Shown here in pieces: positions 43,953-56,190 of a stretch of DNA of 64,000 bases. A program made the position numbers and the translations under genes. Under the pieces are notes generated by a model. The model was given only the letters and a program-made list of their open reading frames with translations. It did not search any database and had not been told where the DNA came from. Every line of letters starts with the position of its first letter. Within the stretch, counting starts at the first letter, position 1. Location: assembly GCA_963556495.2 (NCBI GenBank), contig OY747716.1:48076318-48140317 (forward strand), read 5' to 3'. This stretch comes from Valencia hispanica. Its lineage: Eukaryota; Chordata; Actinopteri; Cyprinodontiformes; Valenciidae.

Positions 43953-46139
43953 AGATATGTGCCAAAACGCATGCAGTTGTAGCTTGTGATGTGAACACTT
44001 GTAGAATACCATTGGAGAACTTGAGCAATAGAAATCTGAAGTTATATGTCAAACATCACAACAGGGGGAAAAAGATCACACACACAAACTGAATTTTAAA
44101 TTGCACTAAAACCCCAAACATGTAAGACCCTGTGTGAAACAAATGCACTAGTGTCAGATTTTCCCCTGCTGAAAACTTTCACATTAACCTGTTCTGAATG
44201 TAAAGTCACATAGAAATATTCACACGTCTGCTTTCATTTTTATACAAGCATAATTACAGCTCGCCGCTTATCAATAATCGTTTCCTACTATAAATATATT
44301 TTTTTAATGTGTTCATTTTTGGTTACAACTTCAACGTGTTGATTTCTACCACTCGAATCTGCTGCTTAGTGCGCACACATCAGCTACGACGAATCACGGC
44401 GCAGCGAAAACGGTGCACTGGATTTCTGCAAAATGTTTATACTTGACGAATAAGGGCAGGGGGGCGATGGGGGGGGGGGTAGCGGAGAGAGTGATGACGT
44501 CGTCAATAGATCAACCATCGTATGACATGTTTATGTGCTTTGAAGAGGAAATAGACCCATGTCAACTTAATATTCCACTCCGTGAAGTTCATTAATTTCT
44601 GTTAATGGACGCCTCAAAGGGCATTATCCCGCTTATACCACGGTCACTTACGAAAGAAAGAAGTATTTAGTCAATTAATACTTTAAAGTGTTTTAGAGTT
44701 AAAATCGTGAGGATTTTTATAAGACGAACACGCTATTTAATATGTCCTGTATACAGGCGTTGCCAAGCAACGTGGCCACAGCGAGCCGACCGCAGCAGTT
44801 GATCAGCGATGGGAAGTGAGATTGTGGCTTTACCTTACGTTACGTTATACAAAGTGTTAATATGTTAATGTTATCAAACTCACCAAATAAGTTAAAAGAA
44901 ATCATAAAATCACTCATGTTTTGTCTGTCTTGCTTTTGCGACGTGTCGACTGTGAAATAACGTTGAGTCTCTGTTGCCATGGTAACCGTCTAGCGTTTGA
45001 GCCGCTGTAGGTACCAGATCTGCTCGGGGGCCTGCGCCTAATTATGACGTCGTATTACATGATTGGCTGAACGCTAACATTACACTACATGATTGGCTGA
45101 ACATTAGCATGTTGAGGCACTGTGCATTTTTTAAAAGAACTTTATTGAACATTAGCAAGTATACAACACACGAACAAACAGCAAGGGGTGTTATATAAAT
45201 ACTGTACATGCAAAAATGTATGTAAATGACTTGTTTTGAGAGCCTTTTTCTTGATAGTCTGATATTGATTTTATGTAGGCTTATAGTTAAACATTTGTCA
45301 TTTTTTGGGGTTTCTAAAAAAAAAAAAAAAAAAGATCGTAATGGAAAATCTGTCAAAATATGGTTAATAACAACCAGCTTAACTCTTTCCAAAGCCCATA
45401 ATGGAAGAGCAGTACCAGTAAAGATGATCCCCACAGGAGCTGTTATTAACATTCATGTCTCTTTTACATTTCACTATATAGTGCTTGGCAGGGTTAAAAA
45501 TGGGGCGCAATGTAGTTTGTCAGAGTGGCGTTGCCGTAATGTGACGTTATCGGCAAGCGCAGGAACCCCGAGCAGATCTGGCTACCCGAGCAGATCTGGT
45601 ACCTACACCGGCGCAATAATTTAGAACTGTCATCAGGCAATTTGACGGGACGCCTTTCCCAGGTGTACATTATCACTTTTTAATCTACACCCTCCAGCCA
45701 ATCAGAATCGAGTATTCACCCAAACCGTGGTATAAGCGGGATAATGCCCTTTGAGGTGTCCATTAGAAATTAATGAACTTCACGGAGTGGAATATTAAGT
45801 TGACATGGGTCTTTTTCCTCTTCAAAGCACATAAACACGTCATACGATGTTTGGCGAAGTAACTCACTCCAGCTTGCTGCGTCATGAATGTATCGAAAGG
45901 GAGAAAAAATATGGCACGTCCACATATCCAGACCTCTCGCTCTGATTGGTTGATCTATTGACGACGTCATCACTCTCCCCCCACAATTCAGTTTGTGTGT
46001 GATTTTTTTATTTTTATTTTTTTCCCCCTGTTATGATGGTTCACATATAACTTCAGATTTTTGTTGCTCAAGTTCTCCAATGGTATTCTACAAGTGTTCA
46101 CATCACAAGCTACAAGTGCATGCGTTTTGGCACATATCT
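43953..46139. repeat. 2.2-kb imperfect inverted repeat (fold-back element)
   Basis: The left arm 43953-44644 and right arm 45724-46139 are reverse complements over long tracts: 'agatatgtgccaaaacgcat', 'acacttgtagaataccattg', 'gtgatgacgtcgtcaataga', 'tgtcaacttaatattccact' and 'gggcattatcccgcttatac' all recur inverted. The left arm carries about 370 extra bases (44095-44470) and the right arm about 100 extra (about 45853-45955). A spacer of 1.08 kb lies between. Within it a second inverted pair occurs (45007-45029 and 45585-45606, GGTACCAGATCTGCTCGGG core). The outer segment with 'taccacggt' resembles a common teleost DNA-transposon end. Confidence 0.85.
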
Positions 46140-47219
46140 GAAAACCTCAACAGGGCAGCGTAGGGCCGACTTGTTACCGGACTTCATGTTGCATCTAAAT
46201 AAAAATAAAACAGAAATCTAGTCGTTGTGAAACAAGATGCAGGGACTCTTAAATCCATCAGGGGGAAATGTTTGAGGGGTTTCCAGACCCTGAATTCGAC
46301 CTTGAACAGGTTCTGAACCCAACGATGTGGAACGGTTCCTGAGTTCCTGGTTAACACTTCAGTCATGTTGTCGCTTTGAGGTTTTCTTTCCTGCTGCAGT
46401 TTCGGGGAAAGAACAGGAGATAAATCAGGAGTTCTAGGACAGCTCTGTTTCACCGACATTCTTCGCTCCTGCTTGACCTCCCGTTGTTTCTGTGTCACCG
46501 GTTCCACCAGGAGCTGTCAGCAGACACACCTTAGACACACTTTTCCGTCACAGTTAGCAATGAGTGGCTGTTTCATGCAAAGAATCAAGTCTCTCAGGAT
46601 TTCTGTGCAGCATGTTTTGCATACTGCAAACACCAAACTCTCTCTATCCACGTCCAAGCAGCTGTTAGTGGTGTCTACTAGTAAAGCTGCTGTATTTGCA
46701 TGACAGTTTACTGGAGTTTGCTGTAGTTTTTCCACCCAGCAGCATTTGAAAGCCATACTGTACAAACAGTAAACTTCAGAATAGAAACAGTAGCTTCAAA
46801 ATTCTCTAACATGCAGGAAGCAGCTTCTGGTGGAGGCAGAATGATGCTGTGGGCCAGCCTCTCACTCTCTGGAAATAACAAAAGACAACGTGCTCCGGGA
46901 GCGCCGCATCATGTCCTTGGACGCCTTAACCCCTTATTAAACGCGGAAGTGTGCCGATACAGAACCGAGGAGTGTCAAATGCAGTTACCTATTTATGCCA
47001 GCAGGCGGCTAAGGCCTAGCATGCGAAATATGCTTCACAATATTAGCCTAGCTCACCAGGCAATATCCTGGTGTTCTGATATTGACGAGATTGTGATATT
47101 CCTCCTCCAATTTGAACTATTTTTCTTAACCAGATGTGGCGCTATAACACCACCATAGAAGAAGAACTACCCAAGCAGGACGGATGAAGAGCAGCTATAG
47201 AGCTGGAATGTAGTGGTAC
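46140..47219. other. Unannotated stretch with a possible Tc1 remnant
   Basis: No host gene is seen. The plus strand at about 46831-46872 reads GGRMMLWASLSLSG, faintly like the Tc1 block G-G-x-M-x-W. It is too short to call. Confidence 0.3.
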
Positions 47220-47560
47220 AGTGGACCCCCGGTATTCGCGCCGGGCTAGGGACCACCGCTGCCCGCAAATAAAATCCACTAATACTTGAGACCTCTTTGA
47301 AAAATGCTAATAACTGCCTAATTTAATAGTTAAAACACCACAACTACCTTAACATGCATTAATACATACAGTGGAAACCTCGCTACCTCAGAAGCTAATA
47401 TCTACAGTCTTCCCTACCTCCGCTCTTGGGGGTTCAGCCAATCAGCAATGAGGAAAATGACGAGGCTGGTTTGCAAACACCAGCCAGTAGCAATGTCAAG
47501 TAGCATTGCAGCGAGGTGTTTGAGCTTTCCAGCTGCATCTTCTTCTTTCAAATGTTTTAC
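47220..47560 (+). mobile_element. Probable pogo/Tigger-like transposon left end
   Basis: TA followed by CAGTGGACCCCCGGTATTCG (47219-47238) has the form of a Tigger-group terminus next to its TA target. I found no matching right end, so the copy is truncated and the right limit is approximate. Confidence 0.4.
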
Positions 47561-48340
47561 ATAAGCTCTACGGAAAATTAAGCAAATAATTAGTCGTCCC
47601 GTTCCACAGAAAAACGGATGATTACTGAATTGCGATTAGGCGAGGGTGCGCTGTATTTGTCTATGTTCTGGTTAGGAGCTTTGAAAAAGATCAGAAGCTG
47701 TCCGTGTGGACAAATGATTGGGGCATTTAAAAAAAATTTTTTTTTTACGGCGATCTTAACGCCGCCCGGAGCGTTCATAGCTTCTCTTCATTGGCGGAAA
47801 TCTCAATGCAGAAAGATGTCGGATGAGATTCCGCGAGCAGAGATGATCCTGTACATCACACTTGGAGACGGAATCTGAATCCTTCCTTTAGGGGGACAAT
47901 ACGTGCTTTTCTGCGCTTTTATCAGACGTCGAGGTAATTTTACCCGAACTTGACGATATGCGCAAGTCTCCACTCAGCCGGACAGACAGAGCCGTTCTCA
48001 GGGGCCGTTTCAGGAACCAGCGGAGTATCAGGACTCTGAACAAACGGCTGTGTAAAATCAGAGTTCCTGGTTAAGCAGTTTATAACAACGGCAAACGGAA
48101 ACACAGCAACAATCCCTTCCTCTTCCATGTCGATCTCTTATTATCCACTGCTGCTGTGGCGCCTTTTGGCGCTGATCAGTGACAGTGATATGCCGACGTC
48201 TTAGCAAATTGAGCGGAGCGGGCCAACAGATTTACATCCGATAGAGGAAAGTCCGGTAAAACTACCCTGAAGTTCCAATAGTGGAAACGTTCCTAATGAG
48301 AGAGGTTTATCAGAGACCATTGCAGTACCTAGGGGTGTTC
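47561..48340. other. Unannotated, relatively GC-balanced stretch
   Basis: Minus-strand frames at 47590-47778 and 47940-48128 (MEEEGIVAVFPFAVV...) show no domain I recognise. They might be remnants of transposon exons or chance. No splice-supported gene can be built. Confidence 0.3.
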
Positions 48341-48348
48341 TCCAGGGG

Positions 48349-48560
48349 GAATGGCCCCCTGGAGTCCTGACCTCGACCCCATGAAATCTTGTAGGATCAT
48401 GTTAGGCGTGCAGTTTGTGTCAGAGTGACCAACACAACCACATTGGCTGGCTTGGAACAAATGCAGGTTGAGGAATGGGACAGCGTCCCACATTAGTGTG
48501 TGACTCACGTGGTGACCAGCATAAAGAGGCGGCACCAGGCTGTTGTAGCTTCTTACAGTT
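48349..48560 (+). pseudogene. Tc1-like transposase C-terminal remnant
   Basis: MAPWSPDLDPM at 48350 corresponds to the conserved W-P-x-x-S-P-D-L-N-P-I-E block with the third catalytic residue region. After a frame change, TNTTTLAGLEQMQVEEWDSV and CVTHVVTSIKRRHQAVV follow, matching the terminal Tc1 region (x-E-E-W-D-x-I-P, then S-M-x-R-R-x-x-A-V). A stop and a frameshift show that it is dead. Confidence 0.7.
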
Positions 48561-50135
48561 TTTTTGATGCATTTCTGAGGCGCCTGTTTGCTAAATGAAG
48601 AAACGGATCAATTCCTTGGACATGTAGTCAACAGAAGAATCAACTGTACGGTCTGTTCTGCTGCACGACCTACAAATCCATTTCCTTAACAGATCCGGCA
48701 TCGTTTAAAGTGAAATACACAGACTTTATATAAGGTTTATTACCGTGAAGCACTATTACAAAGGAATAACCCACCAAACACACTTTCTCGTACTTTTTGC
48801 TTACAGATTAATCAGCCCCGTTTCATCTAGATCAGGTTCAGGTTGGCCATCAAATCTGGCTGCTAATCAGATTCAAGAAAATGCTTGCTGTCAAACCTGT
48901 TCTGAAAACCCTAAAGGTGAAAGCTAGATTTCATTTGATTTTTATTTCATATTTATTAGAGAAATGTTTGATTTTTTGGTTCTGATCTGACTCGAACCCT
49001 GACAACCTTTTTAAAATGTTCTCTGGGATAAAACACCTCCTCAGGCTGGAAGCAGCCATTAGAAGATGTGGCCATTAAGGGATACGTGTGATCAGCGTGT
49101 CGATGGCCGGTGGCTTTCCAAACATGATTAATTGATATAAAGGGACCCCGAATGTCCATGAGAGCCCTCTCCGCACCATTGAACTAGCCTCGGTGGTTTC
49201 ATGCTGTCAACAGCCTGCAGCCCTGGCAGCTGCTGTGGAGCTTTATGAGGAAGTTCTGCTGAGGTTTACGATTTCTGCTTGATATGTTAACCAAATCTAC
49301 ATAACGTATAAGTTGCACTTTCTGAAATGAGATACAAAAAACATCGGACAGATGATGATCAAACTTTCTCATTATATTAATTTTTTTTTTAGCTGTTCTC
49401 AATAGAAACTCTTTTCTACTCCACTGCTATTCAGGATCATTAGTCTTCTCCGGTGTTATTTAGAGGGTCGGTGGCTGAAAAGTTGAGAAACTCTCGCTTT
49501 AACACAACTAATATGAAAGAGATTTTCCACCAGTTCCAGTGTTGGACCAAAGCAGGTTGCAGACCCAGTTCTTAAACTTGTTTAGTTTTTCAGACAGCCA
49601 CCTCGAAATCAGCCTATAGCACCACCTAAACTGCCCCGTCGAAATGTAAAGAAGTGGTGCTATTGAGTTGAACAGGTATTGTATGAATATAAAAATTAAA
49701 AGATAAAATTAACAATGAAGTATAAATACAAACATTTACCAATACAATAATTAAAAGAAATAGAAAATTAAATTAAAAAGAATAAAGGATACAGTAAAAT
49801 AATGAAATAAAAAATCTAATTAAAATAAATACAAATATTTATTAATATATATTAATGTATACAAAAATTTATCATTAAAAATTAAATACAACATAGTAAA
49901 TTTGATTAAATAATAAAATGAAATAAATACATTCTAAAAATTACAAAAAGTAGAATACGTTAAATATATAAAATAAATGAACACAAATAATTATGAATTA
50001 CAAAGATCAAAATAAACAAAAATAAAATAAAATCAATAATAGAATTAAATTCAAAAATGTATAAACAATACAAAAATAAAATAATCTAAATATAAAATAA
50101 ATACAAAACTTGAATAAAATATTTAAAATCCAAAT
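48561..50135. other. Unannotated stretch, AT-rich at its right end
   Basis: No gene is supported. From about 49675 to 50130 the sequence is A/T-rich low complexity built of AAATAAAA and AATACAAA units. Confidence 0.45.
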
Positions 50136-50345
50136 AACTGGTAAATGGCCTTCATTTGTATAGCGGTTTTTCAGTCAGAGGACCCCAAAGCACTTTACTA
50201 TTCACACGACCACCAACAGCAGGCAAGGTGGGAGAGGCGTCTTGCCCAAGGACACAACGGCAGACGTAACAGGGATTCACACCGACAACCCACCGATTAT
50301 GAAATGAATTCCTACCAGCTAAACCACGGTTGCCGCAAATGGAAA
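50136..50345. mobile_element. Common teleost interspersed repeat
   Basis: It opens with 'ggtaaatggccttcatttgt', then 'atagcggtttttcagtcaga', 'ccccaaagcactttac' and 'cttgcccaaggacacaacg'. It ends in a stretch with 'aaaccacggttgccgc'. This order is seen in a repeat spread through teleost genomes. The class is uncertain. Confidence 0.55.
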
Positions 50346-50902
50346 TAATTATTTCAGTTTATTGAGCTGAGCCAATGAACAGTAACTGTAATCTCAATGC
50401 AGTATACAGGGCTGGATGTAATTAAATTCACAGGTTCTGACCCTTTTGATTCCTGAACAGAAGTGTTATATTTTATAGCAGGGTTTAAGAGTTGGTTGCT
50501 GTAGAAACAAATCAATTAAATTCTGTAACTTATTTGTTTTTCTCTTTTTAAATGGCATTGGTATCGAGTTTCTGACAACAAAACACAGCTACAAAGCTTT
50601 TATTTTTTAGTTCCACTTTTATGTTTGAGATCGTCAAACATATATATTATCACACAAAAGTAATGTGAGTAAATACACAAAGCTGTTTTTAAATATTGAA
50701 TCCGTCTAATAAGGGTTCCATCCAACCTGGCCTTTTCTTTAAATCCTGGGTGGGTCGTTGTTGTTCTCTTGGAGTTATTCTGGTTGCTCGCCTCTCATCT
50801 TTCATGTTTTCTCCTTCTGTGGATAATTGTTTGGGACCTTTTCCAGACTAAATGTTAATTACGTTTGTCGTCGGTTCTTTTGTTAGTTTTTTCCTGATGG
50901 GG
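50346..50902. other. Unannotated stretch
   Basis: No gene or classified repeat. Confidence 0.4.
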
Positions 50903-51511
50903 GTTTGATGTAGGGCTGGATGATATGGCCTCAAATATATGTTGCGATATATTCTAAAGCGTGTGCAGTAACTATATCTATTGCGATATATTCTTTTCTT
51001 TATATATGCCAAAATGAGTTTATGAAAATTCTCTCTTCCCAGATACATTGCAGCAGAACATCAAATTAAAAAATGTTTGGAATGCCATTTAAAGAACATT
51101 TATGGTGCAAAACGCATAAAAAAAAAATGCAACACAAAAATTCTCACATTAGGATGAAGATATTTTAAATAAATTAAAAGCTAAACGTTATAGTACACAG
51201 TTAAAAATTGTCCGCTTTCCTGGTTACTTGTTTATAAATTTAATATCGCACAAAAATAGACCTGCACATATTTGAATTCAAAATGCTTCAGGTTCAACAG
51301 GTTTTTTCTCCCTTTGAATGGAATACAACACATTATAAACTTGCAATGTGCACTATAAAGACGAACACTGAACATCAGTATTTATGCTCCTTGATGACAT
51401 CATCAAAATGCGCAATCGCTGTAGGCCGATATGGTCCAAATCTCTACCTTTTGGCTAAATTTATATAATTTCTACTTTATACCTTTTATATTGCCCACCC
51501 CTAGTTTGATG
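50903..51511. mobile_element. hAT-type MITE with exact 8-bp duplication
   Basis: The element 50911-51503 is flanked by GTTTGATG on both sides (50903-50910 and 51504-51511). Its ends are TAGGGCTGGATGATAT and, in reverse, TAGGGGTGGGCAATAT. Subterminal GATATATT blocks are present. The interior matches the MITE broken by the gypsy element at 31.38 kb. Confidence 0.88.
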
Positions 51512-52499
51512 TGTTATTTTTGAGAAGTTCTTCATGTTATCAGACAGGTCCCACTGATGAGATGTCCTGAGTTCAAAGGTCAGGCTGTAATCTCAGTGTG
51601 GTGACTTGAAGTTTAAAACAAAACTGGGCTTAATTAGTTAACTTGTGATTTAAAAACGAAGACTATTCGCTTTTTCGATTACTTTTTTTATGTGGTAGAA
51701 CATTTTTAAAAAGTACTTTTCCCCCATTTGGTTGATTAAATCAAATATTTAAATTACAGTTAATACAACCTGTAAGCTGCTGTTGGAAAGTGAACACAGT
51801 GACAGTTTTTCCTTATTTTTACATGAATTCGATAAATTGGTTCTCTGATGACTAAAATATGTTTTCGGGCAACTAATCTTGTTTCGCTGATGTATTTATT
51901 ACTACTGAATCAACCTTCCTCTCAGTTCAAGGTTCCTGACCTTTTATCTTTTGTTGCAGTTTAACTTCCTGGCATTTTCTGAAGTGAAACTATATTTATA
52001 GTGGTTCCAAAAGTGTTGGGTCACATTTTTTTCCACGTTCAAGCATGTGGACTCGGTCGGATCGCCTGGGTTTAACCTGACTGGGAGGATTAGAAGCTCC
52101 ACTGATTAAACCACTCGGGTCGGGACCGTTGTGGCTCCTGCATGTTCTGGTTTTTGCGGTTCTATATTTGTCGGCTGTCCTTCTGTAGGAGGAAGCGAAA
52201 GCAGACGGACCGCATTCAAACCACAATTTCACTTTCTGTGGAATCCAGAAATGATAAACCCATCTCTTACTGGGAAGTGGACCTGCGAAGCTTTTTTTGA
52301 ATATCAGTAAAGATCATAAACAAATGCTAGAAACGACAGTGTTTGCTCTGCTTTTCTGCACTTTAATGCAAGTGTCACAGCAACATGTGGAGGTTTTCAC
52401 TGAATTTCCTCTTTCAAAGGTTCATTGTTCTATCTTTCTTACAGAAATAAAAACAGGCTGATCATATTTACAAGCTTTTAGCTGTTGTTAAACAGAGTC
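51512..52499. other. Unannotated stretch
   Basis: No exon or classified repeat is visible. Confidence 0.4.
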
Positions 52500-52925
52500 A
52501 TCTCACTGTAGTTAATAAAGGGAAAAACCTAGAATTCATGGCTCCAGCAGGCTGTCCGAGTCCCAGAGCATCACACTGCCACCGCCATGTTTAACTGCTG
52601 GTAAAATGTTATTTTCCTAAAATGCTGTGGTAGTTTTCCACACCTTCTAATCCGCCATCTTTAGTTCAGTCAGTCTACAGAACATTTTTCTGACAGTCTT
52701 TGGTCATCATGATGTTTTTTTTTTTATATATATATATATATATATATTTAGAACAAACTTCATGTTCCTTTGGGTCAGCAACTCTCCAATCCAAGTTGAA
52801 CCATGACCTTTGACCTTAAACGAGGCGGTGAGGCCTGCAGAGCTTTAGATGTTGTTAGATCTGATCTGTTCTAAAATGAAAGGATTTATTGGCCTGTTGT
52901 GTGGCATTGTAAGATCTTTTCGCCT
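52500..52925. mobile_element. Decayed relative of the repeat at 13.2-13.7 kb
   Basis: The phrases 'cagagcatcacactgccacc' and 'ccgccatgtttaactgctgg' parallel the CCACCACCGTGCTTCACAG part of the 13.5-kb repeat. An (AT)n run (52726-52749) lies inside. The family is unnamed. Confidence 0.4.
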
Positions 52926-53199
52926 ACCTCATACCGTCAGATGGGTTTTATTGAAATAATCTCTTGATTCAACAGGCCAGGAGTTATCAGGCCTGGGTGT
53001 GGCTGGTGAAACTGAACCAAATGATTTTGGTTATTAAAGAGTTAACAAGGAGAGCGATGCGTTCTTTGCTGTGCCAGGTTGGCTTGAAATGGCTTCTTAT
53101 TTCTGATCTTAATTCTTTTCCTAACAAGAAATTACAGATGACAGAAGTTATTTTCAAAACCCTTTATTTTATTTCAATGATTCCTTCTGATAGTTGACC
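52926..53199. other. Unannotated stretch
   Basis: No gene or repeat identified. Confidence 0.35.
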
Positions 53200-53562
53200 T
53201 GGATTTAAAATCGAAATAAAAACAAGCTGTAAAACAAGATGGTAGCTCCGTGTGGGCTGACTTCACTGTGAACTACGGAAGCTCAAGGAGGGGATTGGTG
53301 GAAAAAAATCAACCCAGATTAAAAAAGAAAAAATAATCAAGATTTTCTAAAAATGTAATCTTCATAAACATTCATAAAAATGAAATCTCAGATTTTTTTC
53401 ACACCAAATCCGATTTCCGATTTTAATAGATTTTTTTCTTTCTCCAAACTACGGAAGCCCAAGAGAGCAGTGGGGGGTAAATCTCGATTTTTCCAAAAAT
53501 AAATCTTCTTAAACGGCAAATTCGAATGAATCGATTAATTCGATTTATTGCCCAGCCCTACT
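53200..53562. mobile_element. hAT element right end with internal duplication
   Basis: The right terminus, read in reverse from 53562, is TAGGGCTGGGCAATAAATCG. Inside, 'aactacggaagctcaagg' (53270) and 'aactacggaagcccaaga' (53448) start two related halves. The left terminus was not found. Confidence 0.5.
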
Positions 53563-53680
53563 AATATGCACATTCACTTGCAGCGAAGCGGAAGTGGACT
53601 TTCAAAATAAAAGGTGGGTCTGGCACACCTCTATAATAAACTCCAGTTGCTGTGAATCCATCCTGTAAATGTCTGTATTG

Positions 53681-54315
53681 TACGGTGGCCCTGAAAGGTC
53701 ACAGCACGCAACTTAAGAAAACACATGCAAAAAGACAAAACACAAGCAAATTGAGAAAACATTTTCATCAATTTGACAACACTTGTGCAGCATTTAGAAA
53801 AACGACACAACACATTAGAAAAATGCGCTGCAAATAGACCAAAACACAATGGAAGTGAAGTGTTTCCGGGGGACACTTAAATGTGATGCACACGGCCGAA
53901 CATGCTTGTCGTTGACACGGATTTCGGGTCACAGCTCAGTCGCCGTCTCTGTCTGTCAGGGGTGTTGGAAAACGAGATAAAAAGTAATTGTTTTTTATTT
54001 ATTTTAACATTGTGAACGCATGATTCAGCCTATTGCAGTGATCTGCTTCTAAACTATTGTTAGCCTTCAGCCGTGTCAACAACAAGCATGTCCGACCGTG
54101 TGCATCACATTTAAGTGTCCCCTGGAAACACTTCACTTCCGTTGTGTTGTGGTCTATTTGCAGCGCATTTTTGTAATGTGTTGTCGTTTTTCTAAATGCT
54201 GCACACGTGTTGTCAAATTGATGAAAATGTTTTCTCAATTTGCTTGTTTTGTCTTTTTGCATGTGTTTTCTTAAGTTTGTAAGTTCTTAAGCTGTGACCT
54301 TTCAGGGCCACCGTA
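53681..54315. mobile_element. Long-TIR element flanked by TA
   Basis: The arms 53683-53922 and 54076-54313 are inverted copies of about 240 bases with a few mismatches, beginning CGGTGGCCCTGA. TA lies outside each end (53681-53682, 54314-54315), fitting a TA target duplication. The central 150 bases are unique. Frames within the arms (53652-53837 and 54999-style mirror frames at 53999-54262) are near-identical translations of the arms, not genes. Confidence 0.85.
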
Positions 54316-54409
54316 GTGTTGCCGTTTAAACGGCTCATCCTACGTCTTAAGTTTAAATGTTGGACATGTCGGGAGGAAAATAAAACTATGATAAAGAGGT
54401 GAAATTAGC

Positions 54410-54596
54410 CAAACATTTAGCTCTGAGCTATATGTTTAGTTCAATATTTAGCTAGCCAGTTTAGCATCCTAGCTAAATATTAAGTTTGCTAACTAATTTA
54501 GTTTGAAGTTAAATATTTCATTTGTAGACTAAATATTTAGTTTGGAGCTAAATGTTTAGTTTAAGCTAATTATTTAGCTTGTTACCTACATTTTTT
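54410..54596. repeat. Degenerate short tandem repeat of AGCTAAATATTTAGTTTG type
   Basis: About nine imperfect units of 18-22 bases, each with a TTTAG/CTAAA core. Confidence 0.65.
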
Positions 54597-56190
54597 TTTG
54601 TAAAACTGTGACATTTATAAATCAATAAATAACATGGACATAACTATGACTTAGAAAAATGAACCCCCATTTATTTATCTTATGACAGGCTAAATAACCA
54701 AAATTCTTGCTGTTAACGTTTGACAGTGTAACTTTACAAACACCCCATATTTGTCTTATGCTGCGTTTGATTTTTCTCAGAAGTTGGATCTCAGAGCTGG
54801 AAATGACGTCAGTACTGAATAGAGTGGTTACAAGTGGCAAAAGCAGTTTGATATGGTAATGGGGAAAACTAATTTAGCAAACAATGTCCCTCTCTCAGTT
54901 TTATGTGTTCAGTGATGAGACACGTTTATTTGTAAAGCAACATTTATACAAAGGCGTAACTCCAAGTGTTGGACTGGAAAACAGAACAGACACGAGAAAA
55001 ATTGTAAAAATCACAAAATAAACATGACACATATTGTATTAATAATAATAATAATAATGCAATAAAAAGGGATGTTTTCCACCTGGATTTAAAAGTGTGA
55101 AATTTATCTTCACCCCAGATTTTTTAGGCAGTCGGATCTCAGAGCTCAGGAGCAAATTAACCAACTGCTGTGGGACATGAGAGCAGAAAACATCAGATGA
55201 AGGCGATGATGTTAATTACGTTTTGGAACAAATGACACTAGATGTCACAGAGAAGTAACATGATTTTGGTTACCTGGCCCAAATTAGCAGCTTCCACTAT
55301 GTTTTTGCCAATATTTGACCTTTTTAAAGATTCCTAAAAAAAAGTAAAAACAGAAAGACCCATTAGGGAGAACGTGTGTTTAACTTGCCGTATTGAAAAA
55401 GATCCGCTGTTACCGAGTGGGAGAGAAGCGAGATCAAAGCGAAAAGACTACAACCTTTAACCCCCATTCTCTCTGCCGCCGTCGTCTTCTCATGTCGGAT
55501 CACATCAGCTGCGACACTAATCCACATATCCAGGATTAGCAGGGAAGCACTGGATTCATTTCCAAACACGTTCCTTTTAAAAACATGTGGAGAAAGGAGA
55601 AAAAAAAAAAAACGGGTCAAACAATGCGCGTGAGCGAAGAGGATTGACTCGAGGGATTTTTATTTTATTTTTTTTACTAAAAACTGACCCAGAGGCTTTA
55701 ACATGGTGAAGTGGAGCTGAGTGAAAACAATGATGGGAACACGACCCTGAGTCGATTTAAGCAGCTCTGTTAGCGACGTGTAACAGATAAATTCATCTTT
55801 TATTGCGTTTTAATAATCTCACACTGAAGTATTTTATAGATGAATTACAGCGTTTTCATTCAATTCCATTCTCCAGTGGGGGGGGAAAAAAGTATCATTT
55901 ACATAAACATGTCCACATTTCTACATGGTTTCTGGCTCATCATCCTCCTGAAAAACTCCCTTTTCAGTTTTGTCTCATCGGCCACCAGATTCGATTTTTA
56001 AGTCTGGGTATTCCCCAAATTCTTTGGAAGATAAAAAAAGCGCCCACCGCATCACTAACCCTCCTCTGTGCTTTTACTTTCTGTGGCTGGAAAACTCAAT
56101 TTTAGCCTAAGCTGAGCAAAGCACACGGTGGTAAACAAGGTTTCTGACGGTTGGACAGAGCAGGACTTTTTTTTTTTCATGCCCTGAAGA
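54597..56190. other. Unannotated stretch
   Basis: No gene is supported. A tandem GGATTA-type motif pair occurs at 55521-55540. Small (AAT)n near 55040. Confidence 0.4.

Noticed and set aside
53652..54262. Two similar Lys/His-rich frames facing each other as paralogous genes
   Set aside because: They are the inverted arms of one TA-flanked element read on opposite strands.
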